Part shown: positions 25,763 to 34,745 of the stretch, piece after piece
Layout: every line of letters starts with the position of its first letter
Numbering within the stretch: position 1 is the stretch's first letter
Assembly: GCA_938038735.1 (NCBI GenBank)
Contig: CALHSW010000054.1
Location: 1-64,000, forward strand
Length of the DNA: 64,000 bases
From: an uncultured Bacteroidia bacterium
GTDB lineage: Bacteria; Bacteroidota; Bacteroidia; Bacteroidales; CAJPTX01
Direction: 5' to 3'
Position numbers and translations under genes: made by a program
The notes under the pieces: model-generated
The model's database searches: none
What the model was told of the DNA's origin: nothing
Seen by the model: only the letters and a program-made list of their open reading frames with translations

Positions 25763-26542
25763 TTACTCCTTTCGCTGCGCATCGCGCGCCAACGCTTTAA
25801 ACACCGCATCCATCGACTCCACCCTGTAGGTCGCCTTCAGGGCCTGCGGCGTATCTAACGCCCGTATCTGCCCATCCACCATAATCGACACCCTATCGCA
25901 ATACTCCGACTCATCCATGTAGTGGGTCGTAACAAAAACTGTAATCCCGCGGCTCGCCGCTGCGTATATCAACTCCCAGAAGCGGCGCCGCATTATAGGA
26001 TTTACCCCTCCCGTGGGCTCATCCAAAAAAACAATCTCGGGATCGTGGAAAATCGCCACCGAAAACGCCAACTTCTGCTTCCAGCCCAACGGTAATGATT
26101 TAACGAGGGTGTTCTCATGCTCCGAGAAATTCAGCTCCTGCAGCAACGCTTTACGTTTCGCCGCTATTTCTTTTCGCTTCATGCCGTAGATCCCCGCAAA
26201 AAGCTGTATGTTCTCCTTCACCGTCAAATCTTCGTAGAGCGAAAACTTCTGCATCATGTACCCTATGCGGCTCTTTATCTTTTCATGCTCGGTCAGTATG
26301 TCCATGCCCGCCACGAAACCCGCTCCCTCCGTTGGCTTTATGATACCGCTCAACATCTTCATCGCCGTCGTTTTCCCAGCGCCGTTCGCACCCAGAAAGC
26401 CAAACACCTCCCCTCGGTACACCGAGAAGCTAATGTGGTCAACAGCCGTAAACTTCCCGTATCGCTTGGTGAGTCCCTCCATGCGTATCACCTCATCGGC
26501 TGGACCGTTCCACCCCCCTCGTCTGGCAATCTCTTTCTCCAT
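25763..26542 (-). CDS. ABC transporter ATP-binding protein (CcmA/YbhF type)
   Basis: A 259-residue cytoplasmic ATPase. Walker A GANGAGKTTAMK, Walker B EIVFLDEPTGGV and the H-loop TTHYMDE are intact. The signature region reads KSLPLGWKQKLAF, a divergent form of LSGGQ in which LPLGWK replaces it, as is known for the second ATPase half of YbhF-type exporters. The start ATG overlaps the stop of the preceding ATPase gene (TAATG). In E. coli YbhF the two ATPases are one fused chain; here they are two genes. Confidence 0.92.
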   Translation of the reverse strand: MEKEIARRGGWNGPADEVIRMEGLTKRYGKFTAVDHISFSVYRGEVFGFLGANGAGKTTAMKMLSGIIKPTEGAGFVAGMDILTEHEKIKSRIGYMMQKFSLYEDLTVKENIQLFAGIYGMKRKEIAAKRKALLQELNFSEHENTLVKSLPLGWKQKLAFSVAIFHDPEIVFLDEPTGGVNPIMRRRFWELIYAAASRGITVFVTTHYMDESEYCDRVSIMVDGQIRALDTPQALKATYRVESMDAVFKALARDAQRKE

Positions 26543-27483
26543 TACGCACCCTCCCCTGCAAACGCCATAAAGCTATCTTCTACGCTCGGTTCAATCGGTT
26601 TCACCACCACAGCGTCATACCCCGCTTTGGCCAACTCATTCTCAAATGTAGCCTGATCCACGCTGGGCCGAAGCGTCACGTGGTGCGTATCGCCGAAGGC
26701 TATTGCCCGTTTGACGATTGGCAGTTTTGACACCGTCTTGAGCAATTCGCTCATATTCTTCCCCGAAACGCTAAATAGCGGATCGGTATGCCTTGCGCGA
26801 ATCCCCTCGGGCGTATCAACCATAAACAGTTGCCCCTCTCGCATCAGGGCCACCCGATCGCATAGGCTCGCCTCATCCATATACGCCGTCGACACTACTA
26901 TCGTCACCCCGCTATTCCTAGCCAGCCGGCGTAGACTCACCCACAGCTCGCCGCGCGATACGGGGTCAACCCCGGTGGTCGGTTCATCGAGCAGCAGCAG
27001 CAACGGCGCGTGGATCAATGCGCAGCACAGTGCCAACTTCTGTTTCATTCCGCCCGAAAGCGCGCTCGCCTTCCGCTCTCTAAAGGGTGCTATCTGCGCG
27101 TAGATATCTTGTATGAGCTTAAAATTGTCGCGTATCCGCGTATTAAAGAGCGTAGCGAAAAACCGTAAGTTCTCACCCACGCTTAGGTCGGGATACAACG
27201 AAAAGACCCCAGGCATATAGCCTATATGCTGCCGAATCTTCCTGTAATCCCTCACCAAATCCCACCCATTTATAGTTGCACTTCCCCCATTCGGCATCAG
27301 CAGCGTAGCGATCAAACGAATCAGGGTGGTTTTCCCCGCCCCATCGGCACCTATCAAGCCGAACACCTCCCCGCGGGTCACGGAGAAGCTCACCCCTTCA
27401 TCGGGTCCCCCCACTCCGTCCCGCCGGCCAGGGCTAAAATTCTTCCACAAACCCTCTACGCGGACCATTACATCGCCCATCAC
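26542..27483 (-). CDS. ABC transporter ATP-binding protein
   Basis: A 313-residue ATPase with Walker A GADGAGKTTLIR, signature LSGGMKQKLAL, Walker B LLLLDEPTTGVD and the switch-region STAYMDEASLCD (Ala-Tyr in place of the usual H-loop His). It pairs with the next ATPase, whose signature motif is divergent but whose H-loop is normal, so a heterodimer with unequal sites is likely. It begins 9 bases after the adaptor gene. A short C-terminal extension (about residues 230-313) is typical of DUF4162-like ends. Confidence 0.92.
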   Translation of the reverse strand: MMGDVMVRVEGLWKNFSPGRRDGVGGPDEGVSFSVTRGEVFGLIGADGAGKTTLIRLIATLLMPNGGSATINGWDLVRDYRKIRQHIGYMPGVFSLYPDLSVGENLRFFATLFNTRIRDNFKLIQDIYAQIAPFRERKASALSGGMKQKLALCCALIHAPLLLLLDEPTTGVDPVSRGELWVSLRRLARNSGVTIVVSTAYMDEASLCDRVALMREGQLFMVDTPEGIRARHTDPLFSVSGKNMSELLKTVSKLPIVKRAIAFGDTHHVTLRPSVDQATFENELAKAGYDAVVVKPIEPSVEDSFMAFAGEGA

Positions 27484-27492
27484 GCTGCTCTC

Positions 27493-28392
27493 CTAGTACG
27501 TCAAGCGCACCTCTCCATACATCCCTATCTTGAGCAAACCATCGTTCGCCACGGCCACCTTCACGGCGTACATCAGATTCTCCCGCTCGTCCTTTGTCTG
27601 CACGGTCTTCGGCGTGAATTCGGCCTTTGGCGATATCCAACGCACCACCCCGCCGTAGCTCGCCATCTCCCCCTTGCCGCGATCTACGTAGACCTGCACG
27701 CTGTCGCCCAGCTTCATTTGCGTCAATGCGGAGTACGGCACGTAGGCCCGCAGCGTCATCGTGTCGAGTTGCCCCACCTTGAACAGCGGTCGCCCCGCCA
27801 CGGCCAGCTCGCCACGCGCGATGAAACTCTGCAAAATCACCCCATCTATCGGGCTGCGCAGCACGCACTTCGCAATGGCATCCTCTAGCTGCGCCACCTG
27901 TATCTCTAGCGCCGAGCTTTGAGCCCCCACCTGACTATTCCCCTTGGCTATCTGCGATTGCGCCGCGCGCTTCTGGCTCTCCACTATTGCGATCTGCGCA
28001 TCCACATCGTCAAGCTGCTTCTGATTGGCCGCATTAGCCTGCACCAAGCGCAACGTTCGTTCCCGCTCGCTGCGCAGTTTCGTTAGCTGCTGCTCCAATG
28101 CAGCCGTCTGCGTTTCCACATCGGTTGCTGACAGGCGCACCCCGCGCACGTTCTGCAGCAACGACAGCTTTTGCAGGTAGAGCTGCGTGGAGTCTATCAC
28201 CCCTACCACTTCCCCCGCAGCCACCTCGTAGCCCTCTTGCCCGCTCCACGACAGCACCCTCCCGTTCGCCTCCGCCGACACCAGCACCTCATCTGCCTCA
28301 AACGCTCCCGTCGCCACGTAGTGTTCCTCTTTATTCTTGCAGCCCAGCAGCAGCAGAGCGCCAAGCGTTAGTATTACAAACCACCCTTTCAT
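27493..28392 (-). CDS. HlyD-family periplasmic adaptor lipoprotein
   Basis: Adaptor linking the ABC exporter to TolC. From the ATG at 28392 the signal MKGWFVILTLGALLLLGC ends in a lipobox. The mature part has a lipoyl half-motif (VLVSAEANGRVLSWSGQEG, then VAAGEVVGVI), a long coiled-coil hairpin (about residues 70-165), the second lipoyl half (RSPIDGVILQSFIARGE) and a beta-barrel. A GGAGG ribosome site sits 7 bases before this ATG. An ATG at 28416 overlapping the tolC stop (ATGA) is the alternative and would add eight residues. Confidence 0.9.
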   Translation of the reverse strand: MKGWFVILTLGALLLLGCKNKEEHYVATGAFEADEVLVSAEANGRVLSWSGQEGYEVAAGEVVGVIDSTQLYLQKLSLLQNVRGVRLSATDVETQTAALEQQLTKLRSERERTLRLVQANAANQKQLDDVDAQIAIVESQKRAAQSQIAKGNSQVGAQSSALEIQVAQLEDAIAKCVLRSPIDGVILQSFIARGELAVAGRPLFKVGQLDTMTLRAYVPYSALTQMKLGDSVQVYVDRGKGEMASYGGVVRWISPKAEFTPKTVQTKDERENLMYAVKVAVANDGLLKIGMYGEVRLTY

Positions 28393-28412
28393 CTCCGTCA
28401 CCTCCATTGCTC

Positions 28413-29756
28413 TCATTTTCTAGCCTCGTGCGCCACCATACGCGACAATTTGTACGCACTCTTCAAACGTTCTACGCCATGCGTTGTTTTATCCTGCTCC
28501 GCCATCTGCGACTCACGCACAGCCTCCAAAAGTTCAAGCACCGTCGCCGTGCCATTCTCTACCTGCGTCTCCTTCGTTGACACTATCTTTTTGCGCAGAG
28601 CGATAATCTGCTCGTCCTCCGCGAGAATCTTATCGTACTTATCGAGCTGTGCCCGCTGCGACTCTCCCTGCGAGCGCAGCGTCCGCTGCATAGACTCCAC
28701 GCCGATCTGATACGACTGGCTTCGCAAACGGCTTGACCGCCGCATCTGCTGGTAATCGTATAGCGACCCAAAATTCCATGCGAACTGCACCCCTGCGTAG
28801 TAGTACCAACGAAATTTATCTTCCAGCATGTTTAGTCCGGGGTTGCCCCAGCCGCCCCGGAAAAAGAGGAATAGCGTTGGGTAGAGCTTCACGTTCACAG
28901 CCCGTACGTTCTCATCGGCAAGCCGCACCTGCGCATGGAGCAGATCCATCTCGGGCGAGCTGTATTCCAGCCCGCGCTGCTGAACGCCATCCGGCACGGT
29001 TGGCACCTCCAGCTCCCGCCCCTGCACCGGCGCATCGATGAGCGCCTCGAGGGCCCTCGCCGCGGCTTCCTGCGCCGCCTCTAGCTCCACCCGTCCCTGC
29101 GTGGCACGGTGCTGTTCCACCTCCACCAAACCGACATCGGTCGTGCTAGCCACCCCATTCGCCACGCACGCTTGCACGCGCTGTAGCTGCCGCTCCAGCT
29201 CCTTCTCCAGAAGCTCGTGCACCGCCAGCCGCCTATCGATAAGCAACAGCGTGAAGTAGAGGTCGTCTACCTGGCTATGAAGCCTCTCCAGCTGCACCCG
29301 CACCTGCTGCACGCCCACCTCGCTCTCCGCCTGCACGATTCGAGCCTTGGCACTATTGCCACCGCCATCCCACACCACCTGCGTCACATCGGCGTAAAGC
29401 TGGTACTGATCCTTTCGGGGCACCGGCACGTTAATATCCACCTTGAACGGCAAGTCCGATAGGTCCAAATCCACCTTCGTCACATCGCTTTGGTAGGTAG
29501 CCTTTCCGCCCACAGAGAGCTGCGGCACATATGCCATCAGCGTACTCTTGCGGTGGTCCTCCGCCGCCCTCCGAATCATTCCCTCTTGCCTAGTGAGGGG
29601 GTAACCTGAATCAATCATGGCATGGCACGCCTCCAACGACAGTGCCTGTCCCCGAGCACCACCCACCCCTAGCAGCAGCAACTGCAACGCTAACAGCACG
29701 CTACCGATACTCCACTTCACCGTAGCCAAACTATTTTCTACTCCTCTTACCATCAT
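28413..29756 (-). CDS. TolC-family outer membrane efflux protein
   Basis: Outer-membrane channel of the exporter; about 447 residues. The signal peptide (VKWSIGSVLLALQLLLLGVG, cleavage near ARGQ) is followed by two repeats of paired helical hairpins, with the typical Ala/Gln/Glu-rich coiled-coils and an LDKYDKILAEDEQII region. I chose the ATG at 29756 because it overlaps the deacetylase stop as ATGA and has GGAG six bases upstream; an ATG at 29783 would lie inside the deacetylase gene. Translation is therefore probably coupled to the deacetylase. Confidence 0.9.
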   Translation of the reverse strand: MMVRGVENSLATVKWSIGSVLLALQLLLLGVGGARGQALSLEACHAMIDSGYPLTRQEGMIRRAAEDHRKSTLMAYVPQLSVGGKATYQSDVTKVDLDLSDLPFKVDINVPVPRKDQYQLYADVTQVVWDGGGNSAKARIVQAESEVGVQQVRVQLERLHSQVDDLYFTLLLIDRRLAVHELLEKELERQLQRVQACVANGVASTTDVGLVEVEQHRATQGRVELEAAQEAAARALEALIDAPVQGRELEVPTVPDGVQQRGLEYSSPEMDLLHAQVRLADENVRAVNVKLYPTLFLFFRGGWGNPGLNMLEDKFRWYYYAGVQFAWNFGSLYDYQQMRRSSRLRSQSYQIGVESMQRTLRSQGESQRAQLDKYDKILAEDEQIIALRKKIVSTKETQVENGTATVLELLEAVRESQMAEQDKTTHGVERLKSAYKLSRMVAHEARK

Positions 29757-30502
29757 CTTTCTCTCCGCTTCACGCCCTGCCAAACGCCTACCTCCGCCAC
29801 CACCGGGGAACGTAGCCCCGCTATGCCACTCCCCACCATCTCGCTCCCAACCGTACGCACCAAGGGCACCGGCAACGGTGCTGGTAACGGTGCGAAACTA
29901 AAACCCTGCTCCCGCAGCAACTGCAATGCCCGCGGCAAGGCGTAGCGCAACTTAACCTCTGTTTTGTAGCTATCATGGAACGCCAACACATCCCCGCTCC
30001 GCACCCCCTCAGTGGAAAAACGAAACACATCCCACGGCGACACCCTGCAGCTATAGTCCATGCTCAACCGGCTCCACAGCACTACCTCGTAGCCCAGCGC
30101 CTGCAACGCTCGTACCTGCGGCATAGTCATACGCCCATAGGGAGGCCTAAATAGTCTCGTCTGCTGCAGCAGCGGCGCGGCCAACAGGACATCGCGCACG
30201 TAGCTCCCTACCGACTTTCCGTACCCCGCCACATGCGAATAGGTGTGATTCCCCACTGCATGACCCTCGCGCACCATCCGCGCAATCAACCAGGGGTAAC
30301 GCTCCGCATTATGCCCTATGCAGAAGAACGTTGCTTTCGCCCCGGCGCATTTGAGTACATCAAGCACCCACTCCGTCACGCCAGGCGTTGGCCCATCGTC
30401 AAAGGTCAGGTAAATCTCGCCACGCCCATTCGGCACGCTCCACGTAAACTGCGGAAGCATGCGCTGAAACCACCGCGGCGGTGTCAAATTCTTTATAGTC
30501 AT
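29753..30502 (-). CDS. Polysaccharide deacetylase family protein (carbohydrate esterase 4 / NodB)
   Basis: Removes N-acetyl groups from a glycan, probably peptidoglycan or an exported polysaccharide. The NodB motifs are intact: TFDDGP with catalytic/metal D35-D36, H86-T-Y-S-H90 as metal ligands, RPPYG near 119 and a later LAFHDS. There is no clear signal peptide; an uncleaved N-terminus (MTIKNLTPPRWFQRMLPQF) suggests cytoplasmic or membrane-associated action. The C-terminus has an unusual Pro/Leu stretch (FAPLPAPLPVPLV) and a 35-residue basic end that overlaps the tolC start. It lies 33 bases after the DUF2723 gene. Confidence 0.9.
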   Translation of the reverse strand: MTIKNLTPPRWFQRMLPQFTWSVPNGRGEIYLTFDDGPTPGVTEWVLDVLKCAGAKATFFCIGHNAERYPWLIARMVREGHAVGNHTYSHVAGYGKSVGSYVRDVLLAAPLLQQTRLFRPPYGRMTMPQVRALQALGYEVVLWSRLSMDYSCRVSPWDVFRFSTEGVRSGDVLAFHDSYKTEVKLRYALPRALQLLREQGFSFAPLPAPLPVPLVRTVGSEMVGSGIAGLRSPVVAEVGVWQGVKRRER

Positions 30503-30535
30503 TCCCCTTCCCTTCGCTTATCCTCCCCACGTAGC

Positions 30536-33500
30536 TCATTTCTCTCGTTCCAAAACCGCATCAATGGCCGCCTGCGCCTCGCTATCTTTAGCCCCCTCCG
30601 CCAACATCCGCAGCTTGTCGAGGAAGAAGCGCGCTAACCCTATCTCTACTGACGAAACCCCGCGTAGCCCCGGTTTCAAGGTACGCTCAAAAGCCAGCGT
30701 CTCCATGTGTTCCTTGGCGCAGTCCATCAAAGCCGCATGCGCTTTTTCCCTATCGCCCAATTCGTACAACAGCGCCACGAGGCTGAGCCATTCGTCACCC
30801 CATCCTACCACCCTTGGCGGTAGCACTTCAAAGACCCTATCAATCAGAGCTTTTGCCTTCTCCGACTTCCCATCCGCATACATCGCCTGCGCCGTTTCGG
30901 CAAAGGCCGCAACGTACAGCGGGAGCATCCGACGGCAGGTCTCATCGATGTACACCTTCTCATCGGTTATCCCCCGGAAGCTATACGCCTCCATCAAGTC
31001 GTGCCACGACCCTGCTGTATCCACCATCGGCAAACCGGGGGCATGCGTCACCGGCATCACCGCCTGCACCAGCCCGCGGCGCGCAAAGTGACGATTTAGT
31101 CCCCACATCATATCCTCCGGCATCATAGGCGAGAAGTAGAGCGGCCGCTCCCAATTATTGCCATTAATCAACCCATACACCAAGAACCCATTACGGTACA
31201 GGCTCCCTTCCGGCAATTTGTATACTATCGTACCGCCCAAATCCTCCGTGAACTGCGCAGGGTAGGTCGCCTTCACGCGCTGCACATCATAATTCTGATA
31301 CAGCTCGGTAGACGGGATGAAGGAAGTCGCCCCCTCTCCCGCATACTGGCTCGGTATTTTGGTTCGCGGGTCATCGCTCAGCACAAAGCCCATTGCTTCC
31401 TCAATCGCAATGGGGCGATTGACCACATCCTCTACCATCACCCTATCGTTGACCCCTTCCCAGTACTTCTCCCTTGGCACGCCGAAGGGCAATGGGGCGC
31501 TCTCGTACGCGGCCCGCGCCATAACATCAGCATACCAATCACCCGAAAGGTACGTCAAGTTGCATATTCTAGCATCCGTACGGTACTTTTCTGCTTCCAG
31601 CGCGTACCACAGCGGGAAGGTATCGTTATCGGCGTAGGTGAAAAGAATCCCGTGAGGACCCACCGAGCTCAGCATGTTCCTGGCAAAATCCACCGAGACG
31701 TACCGACCGCTGCGGTCGTGATCATCCCAATTCTCAATCGCCATCAGCACCGGCACGCCCGCCATCGCTACTACGAACGACAGCCCCGCGGCCACCTCGA
31801 CACGCACCATCCTGCCCAGCAAGCGGCTCAGCCCCATCACGCCCAGCCCCACCCATATCGCGAATGCGTAGAAGCTCCCCGCGTACGAGTAGTCGCGCTC
31901 GCGCGGCTCGTACGGCTTTTGGTTAAGGTATAGCACAATGGCTATACCCGTCATCACGAAGAGGCACAGCACTACCCCGGCATGCTTTGGATTCCGCCGG
32001 AAATGGTACAGCAACCCCACAAACCCAAACAGCAACGGCAGCATGAAGTAACGGTTATGCCCTTTATTGTTGCGGTAAATCTCCGGCAGCTGCGACTGGT
32101 CGCCTAGGCGGGGATTATCAATGAAGGGCAGTCCCGAAACCCAATTGCCCCGGTACAAATCACGCCCGTAGGGCTGGTAATCATTCTGCCGCCCGCTGAA
32201 ATTCCACATGAAGTACCGCCAATACATGTGGTGCAGCTGGTACTTGAAGAGGAACTGCAGATTCTCCCCGAAAGTGGGTATCTGTAGCGTTTCGGCCTCC
32301 CCCTTGCGGTTACGCACCTCAACCGGCCTTCCCTTGATGTTCACCCACTCCTTATAGCCTCGCACATGCGACGGCATGGAGCTCCACATCCGTGGGAAGA
32401 TTGTTACCATGCGGTCATCGTACACGTAATCGTACTTATCCTTCACCTTGACATACTTACCGTTCCGCGGTGCGTACATCGCGCCCGACACCTTCACGTC
32501 CACCGGCACGGAGTTGTAGTAGGGCCCCGTGATCAACGGCCTGTCGCCGTACTGCTCCCGATTGAGGTAAGAGCGCAGCGAGAAGAGATTTTCCGCCCCG
32601 TTTTGATCCAGCGTGGGGTCCGCCTTGGAGCGGATAACAATCACCGCATAGGTGCTGTACCCCAGCAGGAGCATCGCCACGCAGAGAAACGCCATATTGG
32701 CGTAATGCCGCTTACGCTTCTGCGTGCGCAGTATACCCCACACGAGCGCCCCGCCGAGAAGCAAGGCAAACACCGCCGCCCCAGTCCAATACGGCGCACC
32801 AAAGCTATTCGTGAAAAGTAAATCAGTGTATGCCGCCAGCACTACGAGCCCCTGTATCACCCCATAAAGCACCACCAGCAGAATCGCTGCGCCTAGCAGC
32901 AGCGACTTTATCAACCCCCACCAGCTAAACGGATATCTCTTGAAGTAGTATATCAACACTATCGCGGGAATGGCGAGCAGGTTGAGCAGATGCACCCCTA
33001 TCGACAGCCCCATGAGCAGCGCTATAAACACCAACCACCGCATCGCATGCGGCTCATCAGCCTCATTCTCCCACTTGAGCACCGCCCAAAACACCAGCGC
33101 CGTGAAGAGCGATGAGAGCGCGTACACCTCTCCCTCCACCGCGGAGAACCAAAACGTATCGGTGAACGTATAGCACAGCGCCCCCACGACCCCAGCCCCC
33201 ACAATCTCCATCACCTCTTTCATCCCCAACGAACCATCGTCGCGCACCGCTACCATGCGATACGCAAAATGCGCTATGGTCCAGTAGAGGAACATTATCG
33301 TTGCGCCGCTCGCCAATGCCGACATCGTATTGGCTAGCACCCCGATGCTCTCCGGCGTAGGGGCAAACATCGTGAACATACGCATCAGCAGCATGAAGAA
33401 CGGTGCTCCGGGGGGGTGCCCCACCATGATTCCATTCGCGCATGCGATGAACTCGCCGCAATCCCAGAAGCTCCCCGTGGGCTCCATGGTGAGCAGGTAC

Positions 33501-33571
33501 ACCACGCTCGCCACCACGAAGAGAGCCCACCCCGCAATGAGATCCAGATACCTGTACGCTCTACTACTCAT
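30536..33571 (-). CDS. DUF2723 multi-pass membrane protein (glycosyltransferase-like, GT117)
   Basis: A 1011-residue membrane protein. The N-terminal half has about ten helices with the family opening YLLTMEPTGSFWDCGEFIAC and a GHPPGAPFFMLLMRMF loop, resembling GT-C O-mannosyltransferases; acidic D38/E40-type residues in the first loop suit catalysis. A soluble part follows (about 350-700 with one further helix group), and the C-terminus (about 880-1011) is helical, TPR-like. The family is linked to protein O-glycosylation in Bacteroidota, by inference. Its start overlaps xseB by 8 bases, and the deacetylase follows at 33 bases. Confidence 0.88.
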   Translation of the reverse strand: MSSRAYRYLDLIAGWALFVVASVVYLLTMEPTGSFWDCGEFIACANGIMVGHPPGAPFFMLLMRMFTMFAPTPESIGVLANTMSALASGATIMFLYWTIAHFAYRMVAVRDDGSLGMKEVMEIVGAGVVGALCYTFTDTFWFSAVEGEVYALSSLFTALVFWAVLKWENEADEPHAMRWLVFIALLMGLSIGVHLLNLLAIPAIVLIYYFKRYPFSWWGLIKSLLLGAAILLVVLYGVIQGLVVLAAYTDLLFTNSFGAPYWTGAAVFALLLGGALVWGILRTQKRKRHYANMAFLCVAMLLLGYSTYAVIVIRSKADPTLDQNGAENLFSLRSYLNREQYGDRPLITGPYYNSVPVDVKVSGAMYAPRNGKYVKVKDKYDYVYDDRMVTIFPRMWSSMPSHVRGYKEWVNIKGRPVEVRNRKGEAETLQIPTFGENLQFLFKYQLHHMYWRYFMWNFSGRQNDYQPYGRDLYRGNWVSGLPFIDNPRLGDQSQLPEIYRNNKGHNRYFMLPLLFGFVGLLYHFRRNPKHAGVVLCLFVMTGIAIVLYLNQKPYEPRERDYSYAGSFYAFAIWVGLGVMGLSRLLGRMVRVEVAAGLSFVVAMAGVPVLMAIENWDDHDRSGRYVSVDFARNMLSSVGPHGILFTYADNDTFPLWYALEAEKYRTDARICNLTYLSGDWYADVMARAAYESAPLPFGVPREKYWEGVNDRVMVEDVVNRPIAIEEAMGFVLSDDPRTKIPSQYAGEGATSFIPSTELYQNYDVQRVKATYPAQFTEDLGGTIVYKLPEGSLYRNGFLVYGLINGNNWERPLYFSPMMPEDMMWGLNRHFARRGLVQAVMPVTHAPGLPMVDTAGSWHDLMEAYSFRGITDEKVYIDETCRRMLPLYVAAFAETAQAMYADGKSEKAKALIDRVFEVLPPRVVGWGDEWLSLVALLYELGDREKAHAALMDCAKEHMETLAFERTLKPGLRGVSSVEIGLARFFLDKLRMLAEGAKDSEAQAAIDAVLEREK

Positions 33572-33797
33572 GGGCTATACCCTCCTTTCTCTCTGCCGCC
33601 TTCCACGCCTCCACCGACTGCTGCACGCGCTTCTCCACACCGTAAAGCAACTCGCGGCACCGCGCCACGAGCCCATCGGCCTCATCGAGCAACGTATTAA
33701 TTTTATCCACCCCCAGCGTACCGCCATTTATCTCGGCTGCAATCGCTTGCAACCGACTGTACGCCTCATCGTACGAAAGCTCCTTTTGCTTCTCCAT
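33564..33797 (-). CDS. xseB: Exodeoxyribonuclease VII small subunit
   Basis: Small regulatory/stabilising subunit of exonuclease VII, 77 residues. From the ATG at 33797 the sequence MEKQKELSYDEAYSRLQAI opens the XseB fold, with the family pattern of short amphipathic helices (LQAIAAEINGG, VDKINTLLDEADGLVARC, LLYGVEKRVQQSVE). I reject an upstream in-frame start at 33848: its first codons fall in the promoter box. The large subunit xseA is not adjacent. It is the first gene of a long operon and overlaps the DUF2723 gene by 8 bases. Confidence 0.9.
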   Translation of the reverse strand: MEKQKELSYDEAYSRLQAIAAEINGGTLGVDKINTLLDEADGLVARCRELLYGVEKRVQQSVEAWKAAERKEGIAHE

Positions 33798-33837
33798 GCC
33801 CCAGCGTTCTACCTCCAAAATGAAAATACACCACGCG

Positions 33838-33845
33838 CAAAGGTA
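33838..33845 (-). promoter_or_regulatory. Promoter -7 box of the xseB-DUF2723-export operon
   Basis: Minus strand TACCTTTG (exact TAnnTTTG), 40 bases before xseB. The -33 box is not clear. This is the only box I see upstream of the ten genes to 23518. Confidence 0.6.
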
Positions 33846-33918
33846 CAAATATTAGCCAATAAGTAGCAGGCGATCCGTATACAGTTTTCGCCGTATTTGC
33901 CCACCACGTCCGGCACTC

Positions 33919-34707
33919 TCACTGCGCCACAAACATATAGGTAATGCTACCCACCACCTGCGCCGCGCCGCCCCCTACCGCGTTGAACACGCTGCGTTGC
34001 GCCGCTTGCAGCGCAGCCCCCCGCAGGCAGGCGTCCCCCGACGAATTCGCCGCATCGATCGATGCCAGCACCACCCGTCCCTCGCCGTTCACCACGATAT
34101 CTACCACCACAGGGCCCCCCATTTCGCACTTATACGCCGGCACGGGCAGCCGCCTCGCCTTGCGCCCCTTGAGCGAGTAGCTCACCACGCTCGGCCCTGC
34201 GTACAGCTTTCCCTCCGCAGCCTGCACCTCCTTTTTCTCTGTATTCGGCACGTCCACCTCGCCCAGCAAATCCTGGTCCTCCATGCGCCCCTCATTGGCC
34301 GCCATCTCGGCGCGCACCCGCGCGGCGTCCTCGTACAGCTTCTCCGCGTCAATGTTCTTCTCATCGTGCAGCCCCGCGTCGAGCTCGGTCTGCTGCGACG
34401 CATCGACCGCCACGTTGCGTACCTCCGTGGCCCGCATCTCCGATGCCCACCCTCTATTCATGGTAGCCTGCCGCTCCGCCAGCTCCTGGGCTTTCCGCGC
34501 CGCGGCCTCCTCAGGCGGCTCCTCCAGCCCCACAAACATCCTTGATTCCACGAAACGCTGGGTGCCACGCATATTGACCGACAGCACCACTATCAGCACC
34601 GTCAAATTCACCGCCGTGACTATCAGCAGCGGCACCCTCGCCCGCATCCATGCGCCGTGCAGCCGCTCCGCCGGGCCCTCAAGCCATTCCTCAATCGACA
34701 TACGCAT
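33919..34707 (-). CDS. TonB-like energy transducer family protein
   Basis: About 262 residues. A short cytoplasmic start (MRMSIEEWLEGPAERLHGAW) leads to one membrane helix (VPLLIVTAVNLTVLIVVLSV, about residues 25-44), a Glu/Ala-rich periplasmic coiled region, and a C-terminal domain (about 170-262) with the TonB-like pattern: GGPVVVDIVVNGEGRVV, an ALQAAQRSVF segment and a final GSITYMFVAQ strand. The proline-rich spacer of classical TonB is missing. I chose the ATG at 34707; the longer frame starts inside the promoter box. No ExbB/ExbD genes lie nearby. Function in energy transfer is inferred. Confidence 0.72.
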   Translation of the reverse strand: MRMSIEEWLEGPAERLHGAWMRARVPLLIVTAVNLTVLIVVLSVNMRGTQRFVESRMFVGLEEPPEEAAARKAQELAERQATMNRGWASEMRATEVRNVAVDASQQTELDAGLHDEKNIDAEKLYEDAARVRAEMAANEGRMEDQDLLGEVDVPNTEKKEVQAAEGKLYAGPSVVSYSLKGRKARRLPVPAYKCEMGGPVVVDIVVNGEGRVVLASIDAANSSGDACLRGAALQAAQRSVFNAVGGGAAQVVGSITYMFVAQ

Positions 34708-34737
34708 CGGGGCTACCGCCCTCTGTACTAGTGGCCG

Positions 34738-34745
34738 CAAAGGTA
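34738..34745 (-). promoter_or_regulatory. Promoter -7 box of the TonB-like gene
   Basis: Minus strand TACCTTTG, 30 bases before the ATG at 34707. It decides the start: a TTG at 34740 that opens the frame earlier lies inside this box. The -33 box is weak. Confidence 0.6.

Noticed and set aside
30564..31091. 175-codon open frame antisense to the DUF2723 gene
   Set aside because: Antisense shadow caused by codon bias; no signal or motif.
33330..33866. 178-codon plus-strand frame over the DUF2723/xseB junction
   Set aside because: Spans two genes on the other strand; low-complexity His/Leu/Arg composition.
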